Shown: positions 23,654 to 34,169 of the stretch, in pieces
Position numbering within the stretch: position 1 is the first letter of the stretch
Layout: each line of letters begins with the position of its first letter
NCBI GenBank assembly: GCA_026545225.1
Contig: CM048849.1
Location: forward strand, 30,700,336 to 30,764,335
Source: Cornus controversa
Lineage: Eukaryota > Streptophyta > Magnoliopsida > Cornales > Cornaceae
Length of the DNA stretch: 64,000 nt
Reading direction: 5' to 3'
Position numbers and translations under genes: made by a program
Notes under the pieces: generated by a model
Database searches by the model: none
Told to the model about the DNA's origin: nothing
The model's input: the letters and a program-made list of their open reading frames with translations, nothing else

Positions 23654-24888
23654 TTATGGATTGCGCAAATTCTCATCTGCTTCTGCACACATTCGCTCAT
23701 ATATCTGTTGTTGTTTTCGGATAAGCCATACTTTCTGTACTTCTGTTGGCATTGAATTTGGATCTTTTAGCATCAACTCCTCTTCTCGAATTTTTTCTTC
23801 GTGTAGTTCTCTCTCCCGTTGTCTTCTTTCTTCATGTAGTTCTCTCTCCCGTTGTCTTTCCATCTGTTTTAACTTTGTCTCCATAATAATATTTGTTTGA
23901 GAGTCAAGTTTGGATGTTTCTTGGTGGAAACTGACCTCGAATGATGAGTGTGAGGTCTCATATTCTGGCTGTTTCTTCTTATTTCGGCTCTGCTTTGCCG
24001 CCTTGCGTCCTGCTGGTCGCTCTAATGGTTGAGATTCAGCAATATCCGGTGAATATTCATTCATGCCAAACTGTGGCGATCCTTCAGAAGGAACACCCTC
24101 ATACGCTGCATTACTTAATGGACTTGATGCGTTTGAGTGAGCAACAGGCTCGTTGATGTTGATTCCAGTACTCCTCTTCTTTGCGCGGGCAATTGTGGCT
24201 TTGTTTTTTCCTTGATCAAGACAATATGCATGCCATTTTGGAGAGTCTTTCAAAATGTTCCAACAAGCATGGAGTCTAAAGTCCTCATTCATAGTGGATT
24301 TATATAGATGTTGAGCCGCTGTGATATGCTTTAAATAATTATACAATAATTAGAAACAAATTATCTAAAATAATTACTTATTAAATACGATCAAGTAAAG
24401 AAATTAATTAAAATTATTAACTTACCATATCATAATTGTTGAAGCCACTGGTCTGATTATTTTCAATTGTAAGTAAGCATGCAGACCATTTGCTAATTTT
24501 TTTTTTGGATGGTGGACCAACGATTTGTCAAACCGCACTCGCCTCGGGCAGTTGGAGCACGAAGTTGTACTTGAAATTCGACGAGAATTTTTTGCCATAA
24601 TGTCGACTTCACTTGGTCTGCACCAATCACCGAATCACTGCTAACTTCCAGCCACGCATTGCACAGAGGAAAATCTTCTTCATTAGACCAATTAGGCATT
24701 CGAGGAACCGGTTGCTTTCGGGAAGATCTAACATTACTGGGTTAAGGCAATACCGGCGGATAAAATGCGGCTGATTGATTAGATGAAAATTGAGAATCGC
24801 CACGATAATATTGATCAGAGCCGTCAAATGATAAAAAATCATCATTGGATAAAGGGTTGAAGTTGAAATTTGGTGGTGTTGGATCCAT
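23654..24888 (-). pseudogene. Harbinger ORF1, Myb/SANT-like trihelix protein, broken
   Basis: The accessory DNA-binding protein needed with transposase in PIF elements. Starts MDPTPPNFNFNPLSNDDF at 24888. The trihelix block MPNWSNEEDFPLCNAWLEVS begins at 24699. An intron with GTAAGT donor (about 24424) leads to the second exon at about 24338, HITAAQHLYKSTMNED, then the NAM-associated C-terminal domain with KWHAYC, a basic RPAGRKAAKQSRNKKK stretch, and a charged coiled coil of REREL/HEE repeats. Two lesions: an in-frame TAA between PPVLP and PSNVRSS (likely from CAA), and a one-base gain in an A run near 24500-24510 that otherwise would read IQKKISKW. Convergent with transposase; the two stops lie about 345 bp apart. 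Confidence 0.8.
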
Positions 24889-25039
24889 GAAAATGGAAAT
24901 TCTAAAAATACAATTAACTAAAGATTGAGAAAATAAAAATGATTCTAGACTTAGGAGGAGAAAATATGAATTTTTGGTTGTGAATTTAGTGAATGAAGGG
25001 GTGGTGTATTTATAGGAATGAAAAAAGATGAAAAAAGTA

Positions 25040-25066
25040 AAATATATATATATATATATATATATT
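25040..25066. repeat. TA microsatellite
   Basis: Pure (TA)n run upstream of ORF1's promoter. Confidence 0.8.
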
Positions 25067-25083
25067 ATTTTAAAGCCAAAAAA

Positions 25084-25517
25084 GCCGTTTTAGGCACTAT
25101 TTGGCTCTGCCAAACAGTGCCTTAACGGCTCTTTGGTAGAGCTTAAATTTAAAAAAAAAAAAAAAAAGGCAAAAAAAGGTCAAAAACTACTTTTCTGGGC
25201 AGCCAAACAGGCCCTTAGGGCGTGTTTGGGTGTGCAACGGTCTTGTGACCATTGCAGGACACGCGGCGCCCTAACAGGGGCGCCGCGTGTTTTATTTTTT
25301 TAAGTCACTTATCGAAACGACGTCGTTTCGATAAGTGAAATTTTTTATAAAAAATATGGGCCTGCATTAAAGCAGGCCCAATATGAACAGGGTTAGCTAA
25401 GTGGTTCGCCCAATCCGGCGAACCACCTAGCTAACCAAAAATTTGGCCCACCATTTTAGCCATCCCATTGTTGGGCCACAGTAGTGTTTGGATCGCCAGA
25501 TTGGGCTCTGGCGATCC
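25084..25517. repeat. Series of strong hairpins in the Harbinger right arm
   Basis: Arms are: 25084-25105 with 25109-25129 (imperfect); 25259-25271 with 25278-25290 (13 bp perfect, GC-rich, 6-nt loop); 25305-25338 (34-bp perfect palindrome, no loop); 25357-25365 with 25372-25380 (9 bp perfect, 6-nt loop); 25391-25410 with 25417-25436 (19 of 20, 6-nt loop); and 25490-25499 with 25508-25517 (10 bp perfect, 8-nt loop). The arms are unrelated to one another. They occupy the non-coding space between the ORF1 promoter and the right end. Confidence 0.85.
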
Positions 25518-25531
25518 CATTGCTATTGCTC
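25509..25531 (-). repeat. Right terminal inverted repeat (Harbinger)
   Basis: Inverted counterpart of 21664-21686. A further ATGGGATGGCTAAAAT copy, read inward, lies at 25454-25470 and matches the left end's ATGGGATGGCTAAAT more closely than the outer right end does. Confidence 0.7.
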
Positions 25532-25534
25532 TAA

Positions 25535-27137
25535 GTGTCCAGTCAATTGCAACATTGTACTTGCAAGAACTAAAAGAAGTGGAAAATGAACATGATTCTT
25601 GGGCACGGAAACATTTTTCGTTTTTCTATTTTTATTTTTCAAAAAGATAAAAATAAAAACAAAAAATATGTTTAATAAAATGTTTATGTTCTCTGTAATT
25701 AAAAATGTTTCTTATTTATGTGAAATGATTGAAGAGGAAAAAAAAAAAGATATTTTTTCTATTTCTTCACTGTAGCAGGAAAATATTATTTCCACTGTAA
25801 CAGGATCCACATAGTTAAATAATATATAATATTATAACTTTCACTATCCGTGATTTTTGCACAATTATTTTCTTATTTACATATTATAATCTTTTTCTTG
25901 TCTACTTAACTAAATAATATATAATAAATTAATATGATAATATATAATATGCATAATTTATCTATATTAAAATAAGAAAGCACTTTGAAAATGCTCTTAC
26001 TTTTATCTTCTTTTAAAACAAAATCACTTATAAATAATAACTCTTTATGATATACATGTTATGTATATTATTATCTTTTAACTTGTATCAATTTTTTAAA
26101 TTTACTTTTCACATATATATGATATTAATTTTAATTTAATTAAATTTTACATATATATGATATCAATTTTAATTTAATTTTCACATAAATATAATATCAT
26201 ACTTATGAAAGACTAGTTCAGCCAAAAAGTTCTTTTGTATTCTCTAATAGTTACAAGTTCAAATGTGAAAAAAAGAAAAAAAATGTGTAACAAATGTATT
26301 ACTAAACACTGTTTTTTGTTCTAAAAAATGTGGAAACAACAAGTTTAATGAACGCTATTTCTGTTTTTTATTTTCATTAAAAAAAACAAAAATATATTTC
26401 TATTTTTTTTCAAGTACAAAAATAAAAAACGTTTCCGTTAGTGAACGCACACTTACTCACCGTCGATTGAATGCATTTAACTTATCTGATAATGGTGATG
26501 ATGGTACGACAAAAATGACAGCTTACAGGAACCAAATTGATGCACCAATGTGGGAACCATACGTACCTCTTAAACTCTATATAAATTTTTTCAAGTCATG
26601 TAACTCTCATGTTTATTTAAACTTGTGATGTTGTATTTGTATAATTTTTATTAAATTAAGAATACTAGTTTAAAAGTAATGCACCTCGAACACTTATTAA
26701 TAGATTTTACATTAGTTGAATTAGAAAAAAAAATTTATTGCTTTAGCAATTAATATCTTAAAATAAATAAGTCATGTGCAATATTTTTTATTTTCTTAGT
26801 TCAAAAAATTATTTTCAGTAGATACAACCAAGCAGATTTATGAATTTTTGTTTTCTGAAAACTATTTTGTAGTTTTTCTAATCAAACAAATTTTTAAACT
26901 GAAAAAACTAAAACTGTTATATGTTTCAATTATTTGAAAACTATTCTTGAAAATTGTTTTGAAAGTTACAAACCAAGCAAGGCCTTAGTTTTTTCCGTGA
27001 AACCGAACCAAATCAAACTGATTTTTCACAGTTCAGTTCTATTGGTTATAACGGTTCAGTTCAATTCCATTTTTAATGAAACCGGACCTACATTTGGTTC
27101 CAAAAGACACCAAAACCAAGGTGAAACTAACCAGATC
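25535..27137. other. AT-rich intergenic DNA
   Basis: No gene. The stretches 25610-25660 and 26340-26445 are loosely inverted (CGGAAAC with T/A-rich runs) and may be ends of an old small DNA element. 26990-27120 holds GTTCAGTTC/AACCGGAC words related to 60640-60990. Confidence 0.3.
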
Positions 27138-27142
27138 GTGTG
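27138..27142. repeat. Target-site duplication of solo copia LTR (left)
   Basis: GTGTG; identical partner at 28331-28335. Confidence 0.75.
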
Positions 27143-28330
27143 TGTGAGTTGCGCGGTGCGGAAGCGGTTGCGAAAAGTATTTTAGAACCTAGAGAGGAGT
27201 GAATAGGATCACTTGCTCGTTTGCTTAATTTTTAATTAATTCAATTTTAAGTCCAATTAATCAAACAATTAAAGCAAACAAATAAATAAAGTGCAAGTAA
27301 AGAAAAGAATGCACCAGATATACGTGGAAACCCAAGAGGGAAAAAACCACGGAAGGGAGGCGGCATGCCAAGAGGAAATCAATTCACTATGATGAAGCAA
27401 AGTACAATTGACTCTGTCTCAGTCTCACACCCCTCTTCACTCTATCAAGGATCTGATGCGGAATACCTCAGGCTTATGATTGCGACAACACGTCCAACTG
27501 CTGCAGACTTCCGGCTAACGTCACCACCCTTACAAAAAGGTTGTTGGAAGAACCAAAATACTCAGCAAGTATTTTGTTCCCTTCGTAGTGCAATCTGGTC
27601 ACCTTTCTTCCTCAGCAAGCAAGCAAGCGAAGAACCATCAATCCAATGTTCTGATCAGCAAATAGATTTGATGCAGTCTCTTGTGCAGCTAATCAGAAGT
27701 AGAACACCATCCTAAATATCACTCGTGAAGTATGGATGTGTGTTCTTAAAAATATATAGCCCTAATTATATTGTATATACTTTCTCTCTCTAAAAATAAT
27801 ATTCTAGGGCATATCTTGTAGAGAAAATATGAATACATATATATAGGCAATGAAGCCCTAATTCTACTTGGAAAAGAAGTTGAATATCAAAATAGAACTT
27901 TCCTAGAAATTTTAAACCCAATAGGAATCAGAATTTCCGTCAAAATCTATTTCCTATTTGGAACAGGCTAAGTTGGACCGGTGCCAAACAAATAGGACCA
28001 GTGGGACTTTTTGAAAATCTGCAGAAACTAAACTACCGAGAAAAGTTGGACCGGTCCTAAATATTGGAGACCGGTCCTACTTTGAAAAACCTTTATTTTT
28101 TGCATTTAAACCCTAGTTTTTCAAAATAGGCTCGGAAATAAAAAGTGCAAAGTGTCCTCACCATACTTACCTGTTCTATATAGTGTTCTAACTGATTTGT
28201 CGGCTTCCATGCACTTGAGTGTCAGCTCGAAATTGTCGATGATCGGTTACATAAAATAACATGAAAATTATAACTCGATCATTCAAGTTTTGATCACCGA
28301 AATATGCCAATTACAAATTTATATCTCACA
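27143..28330 (-). repeat. Solo LTR, Ty1/copia, reverse orientation
   Basis: Read on the minus strand it starts TGTGAGATATAAATTTG and matches the copia LTR at 44630-45940 (TGTGAGATATATAATTG, then GATCGAGTT...TAATTT) through to the terminal CTCACA. The flanks 27138-27142 and 28331-28335 are both GTGTG, a perfect 5-bp target duplication. With no internal region, this is the scar of LTR-LTR recombination. It includes ACCGGT-bearing words (GGACCGGTCC near 28051). Confidence 0.9.
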
Positions 28331-28373
28331 GTGTGCACCCCTAATTATTGCTCAATGTAATTACTTACCTTAC

Positions 28374-28378
<5 letters not shown>

Positions 28379-28420
<42 letters not shown>
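28379..28420. repeat. TA microsatellite 3' of phytoene synthase
   Basis: (TA)n of about 40 bp, about 165 bp past the stop codon. Confidence 0.85.
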
Positions 28421-28422
<2 letters not shown>

Positions 28423-28584
28423 GCAAACGCAACTCTAGCAATTAAGAAGTAGCAGAGCTCACCCTCTGAGACACACACAAATACAGTTACACTTATCCTT
28501 TGTCACTTACAAAACAAAATGTTACTGACTTGGATTTCAAAGGCAAAGAACTGAATTTCTCTTCTAAACAAAAGCTAGGCCAGA

Positions 28585-29331
28585 TCAGGAGGAGTGCCAT
28601 AAGCGCCGCGAAACTGTCCACTGGCAGAGAGATACTAGTTTCTTTGCATTTCCTACACGAGCCCGCTTTGTGAAGTTGTTGTAGTCATTGGCTTCGATTA
28701 CATCCAAAATCTGCCGATATAGAATCAATGATGCCCACACCGGCCATCTATTAGCTGAGTTCAACTCCACAATTCCCTTCTCAGCCTCATCATAGAACAT
28801 TCTAGCTCGGAGTACTTGTCCTCTCATGAAACTCCGCCACTTATCAGTAACTTCCCCCTTAAATATATCATCATCAGAAAGGCCACTGCATGCAAGCTCG
28901 TCTTGTGGAAGATACACTCTTCCTCTCCTTGCACTAGTAAGATCAAAACAAAGATTTGTAATTCAGTACCAGAAACAACATAATTGAAATCATTTTAAGA
29001 AAGTGTTGTATGACATTATCATATATATATATATATATATATATATAAGAATCTTACTCACTCTTCTCCAACGTCTCTAAGTATGTTAGTGAGCTGATTA
29101 CCAATGGCTAGGGCTATTGCAGCATTGTATACGCTCTCTATTGGGGCCTTCGATTCTGGTGCGATCCCAATCACTGGAACACTTATTAGTCCGACTGTTC
29201 CAGCAACATAGTAGCAGTAGAGAGAGAGTTCATCAAAGTTTTTGTATCTTGACTTTGTCAAGTCTAACCTCATTCCTTCTATCTGGTCCTTGAAGGGCTG
29301 TCCGTCCACAGAGAGCACATATTTTTCAGAA

Positions 29332-29363
<32 letters not shown>

Positions 29364-32089
29364 GGGCAGAGCATAGCATAGGAAAACACACTAAAATACA
29401 TGTACTAATAGATATATCACAAATTTACATATATCCACGCTTGATTTAGCTATATATACACATACATATAAATAAATTCATTCATTTATGTAGCTGAAAT
29501 GCAGAGGAGTGAGTTATATATGGTAATATATACCTGTATATCAATAGGATATTTTGAGACAGTATCAGATAAAGCAGCATCATATATATCACTTGGACGA
29601 CCTTCAAAAAGCTGAGTTAACCTTTCCTCCCATATGTCGAGAGCTTTGGGTGTGACATATGAAGCATTAGGTCCATCCACAATTTCATCAGTCCTCCTGC
29701 ACCACACTGCACCATATATATATATAGAGAGAGTACATATATTGTTCAGGACTTTCTAATGAAGACACAATAGTTTCCTAAACTATTAAGGTATTGGTTG
29801 ATGGATTTAAATGATTAATTAAAATGGTATGTCAGCTTAGCTAATGATAAGATCACGTAGAGTTCAATTCCTCAATTAGCCTTGCATATCGGCAAGGAAT
29901 TGCTAATTGGAAATTGGGTTCGTTCATCTTATTCCAGATTTGTGATTAAGACTCAATCCTCATCTGCAATATAGATGAGTCAAATATATATAGTCGATGG
30001 CATCCGTTCTAGGCCAACGCGTAGATTATGAAATTTTACTAAGAACAATACTTGTCTCCACATCGAGGGTAAGAGGAACTTCCTTTAAATCACCGACTTG
30101 ATATAATGATCAAATAACATGTACCTATTTTAAATTTTAAATATTTATTTTTTTCTCTACCAAATATTTTTTTTATTATTAAAAAATCATGTTATTTTGT
30201 GGAGGCAAGTGTTGTTCTTTGAAATATTTGAAGCCAATCCTTGTCTTCTATAGTAACCCTTATGGACGGGTGTGAGTGGACGAGTGCGAAGACAGATACT
30301 GGACTGAGTTATCACACTGACAGAGTACAGGGTGCTCAATCCTACATCGTCTGGGTGTGGAGAAGAGGATGTGCTTATATGTAGTGTGCTCTCTTCAAAT
30401 GATATGAAGCCTTTTGGGGTAAAACCTAAGAGCAAAATCGCGCGGGTTCAGGCCCAAAACGGACAACTACATCATACCATGTGTTTAAAATTGTATTTTA
30501 TACATTTGAAATCCACGTATGGGAAGAGAGATATTAGTATTCTTTTCGACCGTTAACATTTTTTCCTATTATTTGTTAAAAAGATTCTTCTTACATAAAT
30601 TCTTAAACAACCTATTGGAACACATTTTACCCTAAATGAAACTTAGTGCTTATTTGGATTAAAAGTATTTTTGACTTTTTGGACTTGAAAGTTGTTTTGA
30701 GTAGTGTTTGGCTAAGTTTTTTAAAAGAGCTTTGACTCTTGGCCCCCAGCCTCTCCAAAACACTCCTTTTAAAAAATACAGGGGAGTTGTTTGATAGATT
30801 TAATGAAACTTTCGATACACCAAACATTCCCTTCATATCGGAGAGTGATGGAAAAAAAATTTAACCATGTCTCTTTTAAGAGTTCTTAGAAAATACAATT
30901 CTCAAACACTTGCACATTTGGCTCTATTTTTCCTCTACGTAAAAGTAAAAACAAAAGTTATGTCAAACAAACCCTTAATATAATATAACAGTAATAACAA
31001 GAGATGTACTTAATTAAGACAATAGAGTATAAGTGTTGAGACTTTGTTAGCAGTTGGATGGTCTTAATTTTTTATTTTTTGAAAGGAAGATGGTATGTAT
31101 TTCATCTGGGAATCCATCTCATACAATGGTTCAAGCACATGTGCAACCATTTTATTTAGAGTAATGGTAGGTACAGTGAAAATTATTCAAAAAGTGAATC
31201 ACTCTTATTCATTATATTATAAAATTATAAATTTGACTTATACTAATCTAAGTCATTAACTTTTTCAATTCAGTGATAACTTTCATCGTGTTTTTTCATA
31301 ACTTTTTTATTTAACATGTGTATGTTGATTTAGCAGGTGTATGTTGACTTAATGTATTACCCACTATTTTATTTAACCGAAACTTTTTGATTTAACACGT
31401 GTATGTTGATTTAACAGATGTATGTTGACTTAATGTATTACCCACTATTTTATTTAACAGTTGTATGTTATTTATTGTATTACCCACCACTATTTATGTG
31501 TGCACCTACTAGAAGCTTGGGTCTTAGTTGATCATTAAAGTTTTTAAATGGTAGACCATCTCCTGTAATAATTGATCAACAAACCATCCATATATATATA
31601 TATATATATATATTCAATTATAATGTAGACATCTTTCATAATTGGTTCTCTTTCTTATATATACATACATTCTTTATTCTGAAAAATTCAACGCGCACAC
31701 TCACAATATAGTTGTCTTCAGCAAAACTCAACATATTAATATATTGTATGTATAATTTTGCCCACTTTGATATATATCATTTTCAATATGTTGGAACCTG
31801 TGTTTGGAGTTCCTAACCTATCACGTGTATTTATCAGAATACTTCAATAATTGCGCCATGATTTTGGCAAATCTCATCAAACAATAAGTTATTAAGCATT
31901 TGCTTGTGAGTTGGACTAGCTAGTTAATAACCATTTGCTTCAGTCTCCTAAAACAAATATATCTAACGTAACAGGTTTTATGTACTAAAATATAACGTAC
32001 GTACCACTTAGAGCGTAGAAAGCTCTTCGCACCTCTGTTGTCATGAGTGATATTCCTGAAATTTTCAAGGAAAAATTTCAGTTCTTTGC

Positions 32090-32132
<43 letters not shown>

Positions 32133-32739
32133 ACAATATTATTATGAAGGGTTCGAGGTCCTTGTGTGTTTAAAATAATGAAATTTATTTTGAAAATTTT
32201 GTACTGCTTGGGCATTAGATCATGATTTTTTTAGGAGATTCAAACACAATTCTTAAATGTAATATAGATTATAGATATATGTTAAAACTGTTCTTGATGC
32301 ATGATTATATGTTGAAAACTTGATATCACAGTTGATTGACTCGTGTGTGTGAGAGAGAGAGAGAGAATAATATACCAATGTGAAACGTAGAGTCCGTCTG
32401 AGCACAGAGTTTAGCGCAGCGATCATAGGCTTCATTCAAGAGCGACCCATTATTGAGCATACCATTGGCTTGAGGTGGTTTCAGATCCAGAGCTCTCTCT
32501 CTCCTCCTGTGCTCTTTCTCCAAAGCTACTTGCTTCTGTATCACTTGATTCACTCTCTCCTCCAAAGATGTCCATGGCTTTGGCTTGGCACAACACAATA
32601 CCGAGAGCTCATTTGAGAAATGTCGTGTAGTAGAACACAACCTGGACTTCCTCTTTTCCCCATTTGTAGCCATCAATGTAAGCAGAGAGCTAGCATTCTC
32701 TTTGGGACAAACCACCGAAACAAGAACACAACTGTACAT
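28585..32739 (-). CDS. PSY: Phytoene synthase, chloroplastic
   Basis: Joins two geranylgeranyl diphosphates to 15-cis-phytoene, the committed carotenoid step, in plastids. Five coding exons with GT-AG borders and consistent phases: 32376-32739, 32005-32055 (51 bp, the small exon typical of plant PSY), 29534-29706, 29062-29297, 28585-28933; 390 residues, within the usual 390-440. The first 50 or so residues, rich in Ser/Lys/Arg, look like a transit peptide. Both Asp-rich motifs are present: DEIVD (145-149, in [17 protein letters not shown]) and DVGED (271-275, before [13 protein letters not shown]). [20 protein letters not shown] and [12 protein letters not shown] are also conserved. Odd points: exon 2 reads [14 protein letters not shown] where most PSYs have LMTPERRxAIWAIY, and the tail after KKLVSL ([13 protein letters not shown]) departs from the usual LPxAY. 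It may be a diverged paralogue (PSY3-like is one possibility). Confidence 0.93.
29335..29362. repeat. AAT trinucleotide microsatellite in PSY intron
   Basis: (ATA)n of about 9 units at the start of the intron side next to exon 4's acceptor. Length-variable marker. Confidence 0.8.
30310..30482 (+). repeat. TRIM/LTR-like fragment in PSY intron 2
   Basis: Words such as CCTACATCGTCTGGGTGTGG, AAGCCTTTTGGGGTAAAACC and GGCCCAAAACGGACAA resemble a short LTR or TRIM sequence widespread in dicot genomes. No second copy or target duplication was seen, so the family is uncertain. Confidence 0.3.
30646..30974. mobile_element. MITE (PIF/Tourist-like) in PSY intron 2
   Basis: Ends GTGCTTATTTGG and, inverted, GGGTTTGTTTGACATAAC. 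TTA at 30643-30645 and 30975-30977 gives a 3-bp target duplication. The right end (TCTACGTAAAAGT...CAAAAG) matches the right end of the MITE at 51857-52068, so the two are related, this one longer and more diverged. It lies within the 2.3-kb second intron (29707-32004). Confidence 0.65.
31588..31612. repeat. TA microsatellite in PSY intron 2
   Basis: (TA)n of about 24 bp. Confidence 0.75.
32091..32129. repeat. TA microsatellite in PSY intron 1
   Basis: (TA)n of about 38 bp, 36 bp from the exon 2 acceptor. In transcript sense the intron also has a GA/CT run next to the donor (32349-32366). Confidence 0.8.
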
Positions 32740-32846
32740 CTTTTAGTAGTTTAGACAGAGAGAGAGTAGATCTCTTTGCAGTGCTTTGAGTTGGCAAATT
32801 GTCATGCACCTGCAAATTATTTGAGTTTCTTACATGTACAATTGAA

Positions 32847-32854
32847 TATTTATA
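32847..32854 (-). promoter_or_regulatory. PSY: TATA box of phytoene synthase
   Basis: In transcript sense, TATAAATA about 110 bp before the ATG, so transcription should start near 32815-32825, giving a leader of roughly 80 bases with a CT run. This 8-mer is also the target duplication of the adjoining MITE; the other copy is at 33036-33043. Confidence 0.65.
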
Positions 32855-33035
32855 GGGAAATGCTAAACGTCATGAAATTTTATCATGAATTGTCTTCATA
32901 AATGATGTGGCAAGTGATAATACCATTGACATTCCGTGTATGGGAGAATCCCACCAATACTAACTCACCATTTAATTGCCACATCATTCAAGATAAAAAT
33001 TCATAAAATATTTTCATGACGTGTAGCATTGCTCT
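32855..33035. mobile_element. MITE at the PSY TATA box (hAT-like)
   Basis: It is 181 bp. Left end GGGAAATGCTAAACGTCATG and inverted right end GAGCAATGCTACACGTCATG agree at 17 of 20 positions, and pairing continues inward through TGATGTGGCA. TATTTATA at 32847-32854 and 33036-33043 is a perfect 8-bp target duplication, the hAT length. No coding capacity. Confidence 0.8.
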
Positions 33036-33043
33036 TATTTATA

Positions 33044-33692
33044 ATAAGAGTAGAGTGAGATATGACTACGTCCGGTGAAATGGAGGGGTTTAGATCGGGT
33101 TGAATATGGGTGGATCGGATATAGATTGTGACCTATATTCAATTCGTTAAATATAGGCGGACCAAATATAAATCGGGTCACCCAGTGAATCTTTTTTAAT
33201 TAAAAAATGGAAAAGTCATTTTTAATTTAGACTAATTCCTTCATTATATTCGGATGAAAAAAAATAGATCGATAAAAATTGAAACTCATATTAACTGTAC
33301 AGGTTGAAATGAAATTTTTTGTTTGATCACTTAAATCCAACCACCTTTTTTGAAAAATTCTATACTATTTTATGAAATTCGAAACTAAAAATCCAAATTG
33401 GCATGAACTGATCCGTTTATATAAAATCCAATCTATTTACAAGAATCCAACTCATTTATGCAACCCAACTCATTTAGAATGATCCGACCCGTTTATCCAA
33501 AAATCATTTTTAAAAAAAAATAAAAATTAAATCTATATTAACATAACTAATATGTAACAAAAAGAGAAATAATAATTTATAATGCGTTTTTAACTTGGCT
33601 TTGTTTTTTTTTAAGGATCCGACCCACTTTGTATGACCCAATCTGACCCATTTTGTAGGACCCGACTCAACTAATTTGTACACCATATATAT
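33044..33692. other. Intergenic, repeat-derived words
   Basis: GATCCGACCC and GGGTTGAATATGGGTGGATC-type words recur (33090-33160, 33420-33490, 33615-33665), and related ones occur at 37170-37330. These look like fragments of an old dispersed element. No gene. Confidence 0.35.
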
Positions 33693-33898
33693 GTGAATCT
33701 CATTTGCCTTTTACTGTAAGCAAGCAAAAAGTCATAAAAAAATATAATATACTCAAAAGAGAATTGGTACATAAAGTCAACTATTTTAATTATAGAAATC
33801 CTGTGAATCTCATTTGCTTTTTACTGTAAGCAAGAAGTCATAATATACTCAAAAGAGAATTGGTATATTAAGTCAACTACTTTAATTATAGAAATCAA
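33693..33898 (+). repeat. Tandem duplication, 110-bp unit
   Basis: Two copies starting at 33693 and 33803 (GTGAATCTCATTTGC...AATTATAGAAATC), the second slightly shorter. No coding content. Confidence 0.85.
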
Positions 33899-34169
33899 GA
33901 AGAGAAGTTTGGGTGAATAAAATATATATAAAAAAATTAAATCGATTTTGTGTATCATATAGCAGTATAGATTATAACGTACTGTAAGTTATGTAACTGA
34001 GAACTTGATTACTATCAATCACCTCCTGAGTCAAAGAATACATTCTTTTGATTGGGTTTGATCTTCCTTTGTTTCTTGCTAAGTTAAGCATCCTGTCTGG
34101 TTTTCAATAGGCTTTTGTCAGGCCTTTTGAGGCAGTGTGGGCTTCGTTCATTTTTGTACATTTTCACAC

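Larger units (their letters stand above)
21664..25531 (+). mobile_element. PIF/Harbinger DNA transposon, nearly whole
   Basis: It is 3,868 bp, with both ends visible: GAGCATCCACTATGGGATGG on the left, and GAGCAATAGCAATGGGATCG read inward from the right. Perfect 3-bp TAA duplications flank it (21661-21663 and 25532-25534), the superfamily signature. It holds the two expected genes in convergent order: transposase (+) 22012-23307 and the Myb-like ORF1 (-) 24888-23654, each with its own TATA-like box near 21909 and 25010. Both genes carry few lesions (one stop; one stop and one shift), so it died recently or could still be moved in trans. Confidence 0.9.

Noticed and set aside
25602-26450. Possible MITE with CGGAAAC-containing ends
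   Set aside because: Inverted match is weak and dominated by A/T runs; no target duplication found.
27365-27715. 116-codon plus-strand frame
   Set aside because: Lies wholly inside the reverse-oriented solo copia LTR, in a non-coding repeat, and has no domain.
30310-30482. Cassandra-type TRIM with 5S rRNA
   Set aside because: Some words look TRIM-like, but the 5S rRNA internal promoter sequence expected in Cassandra was not found.
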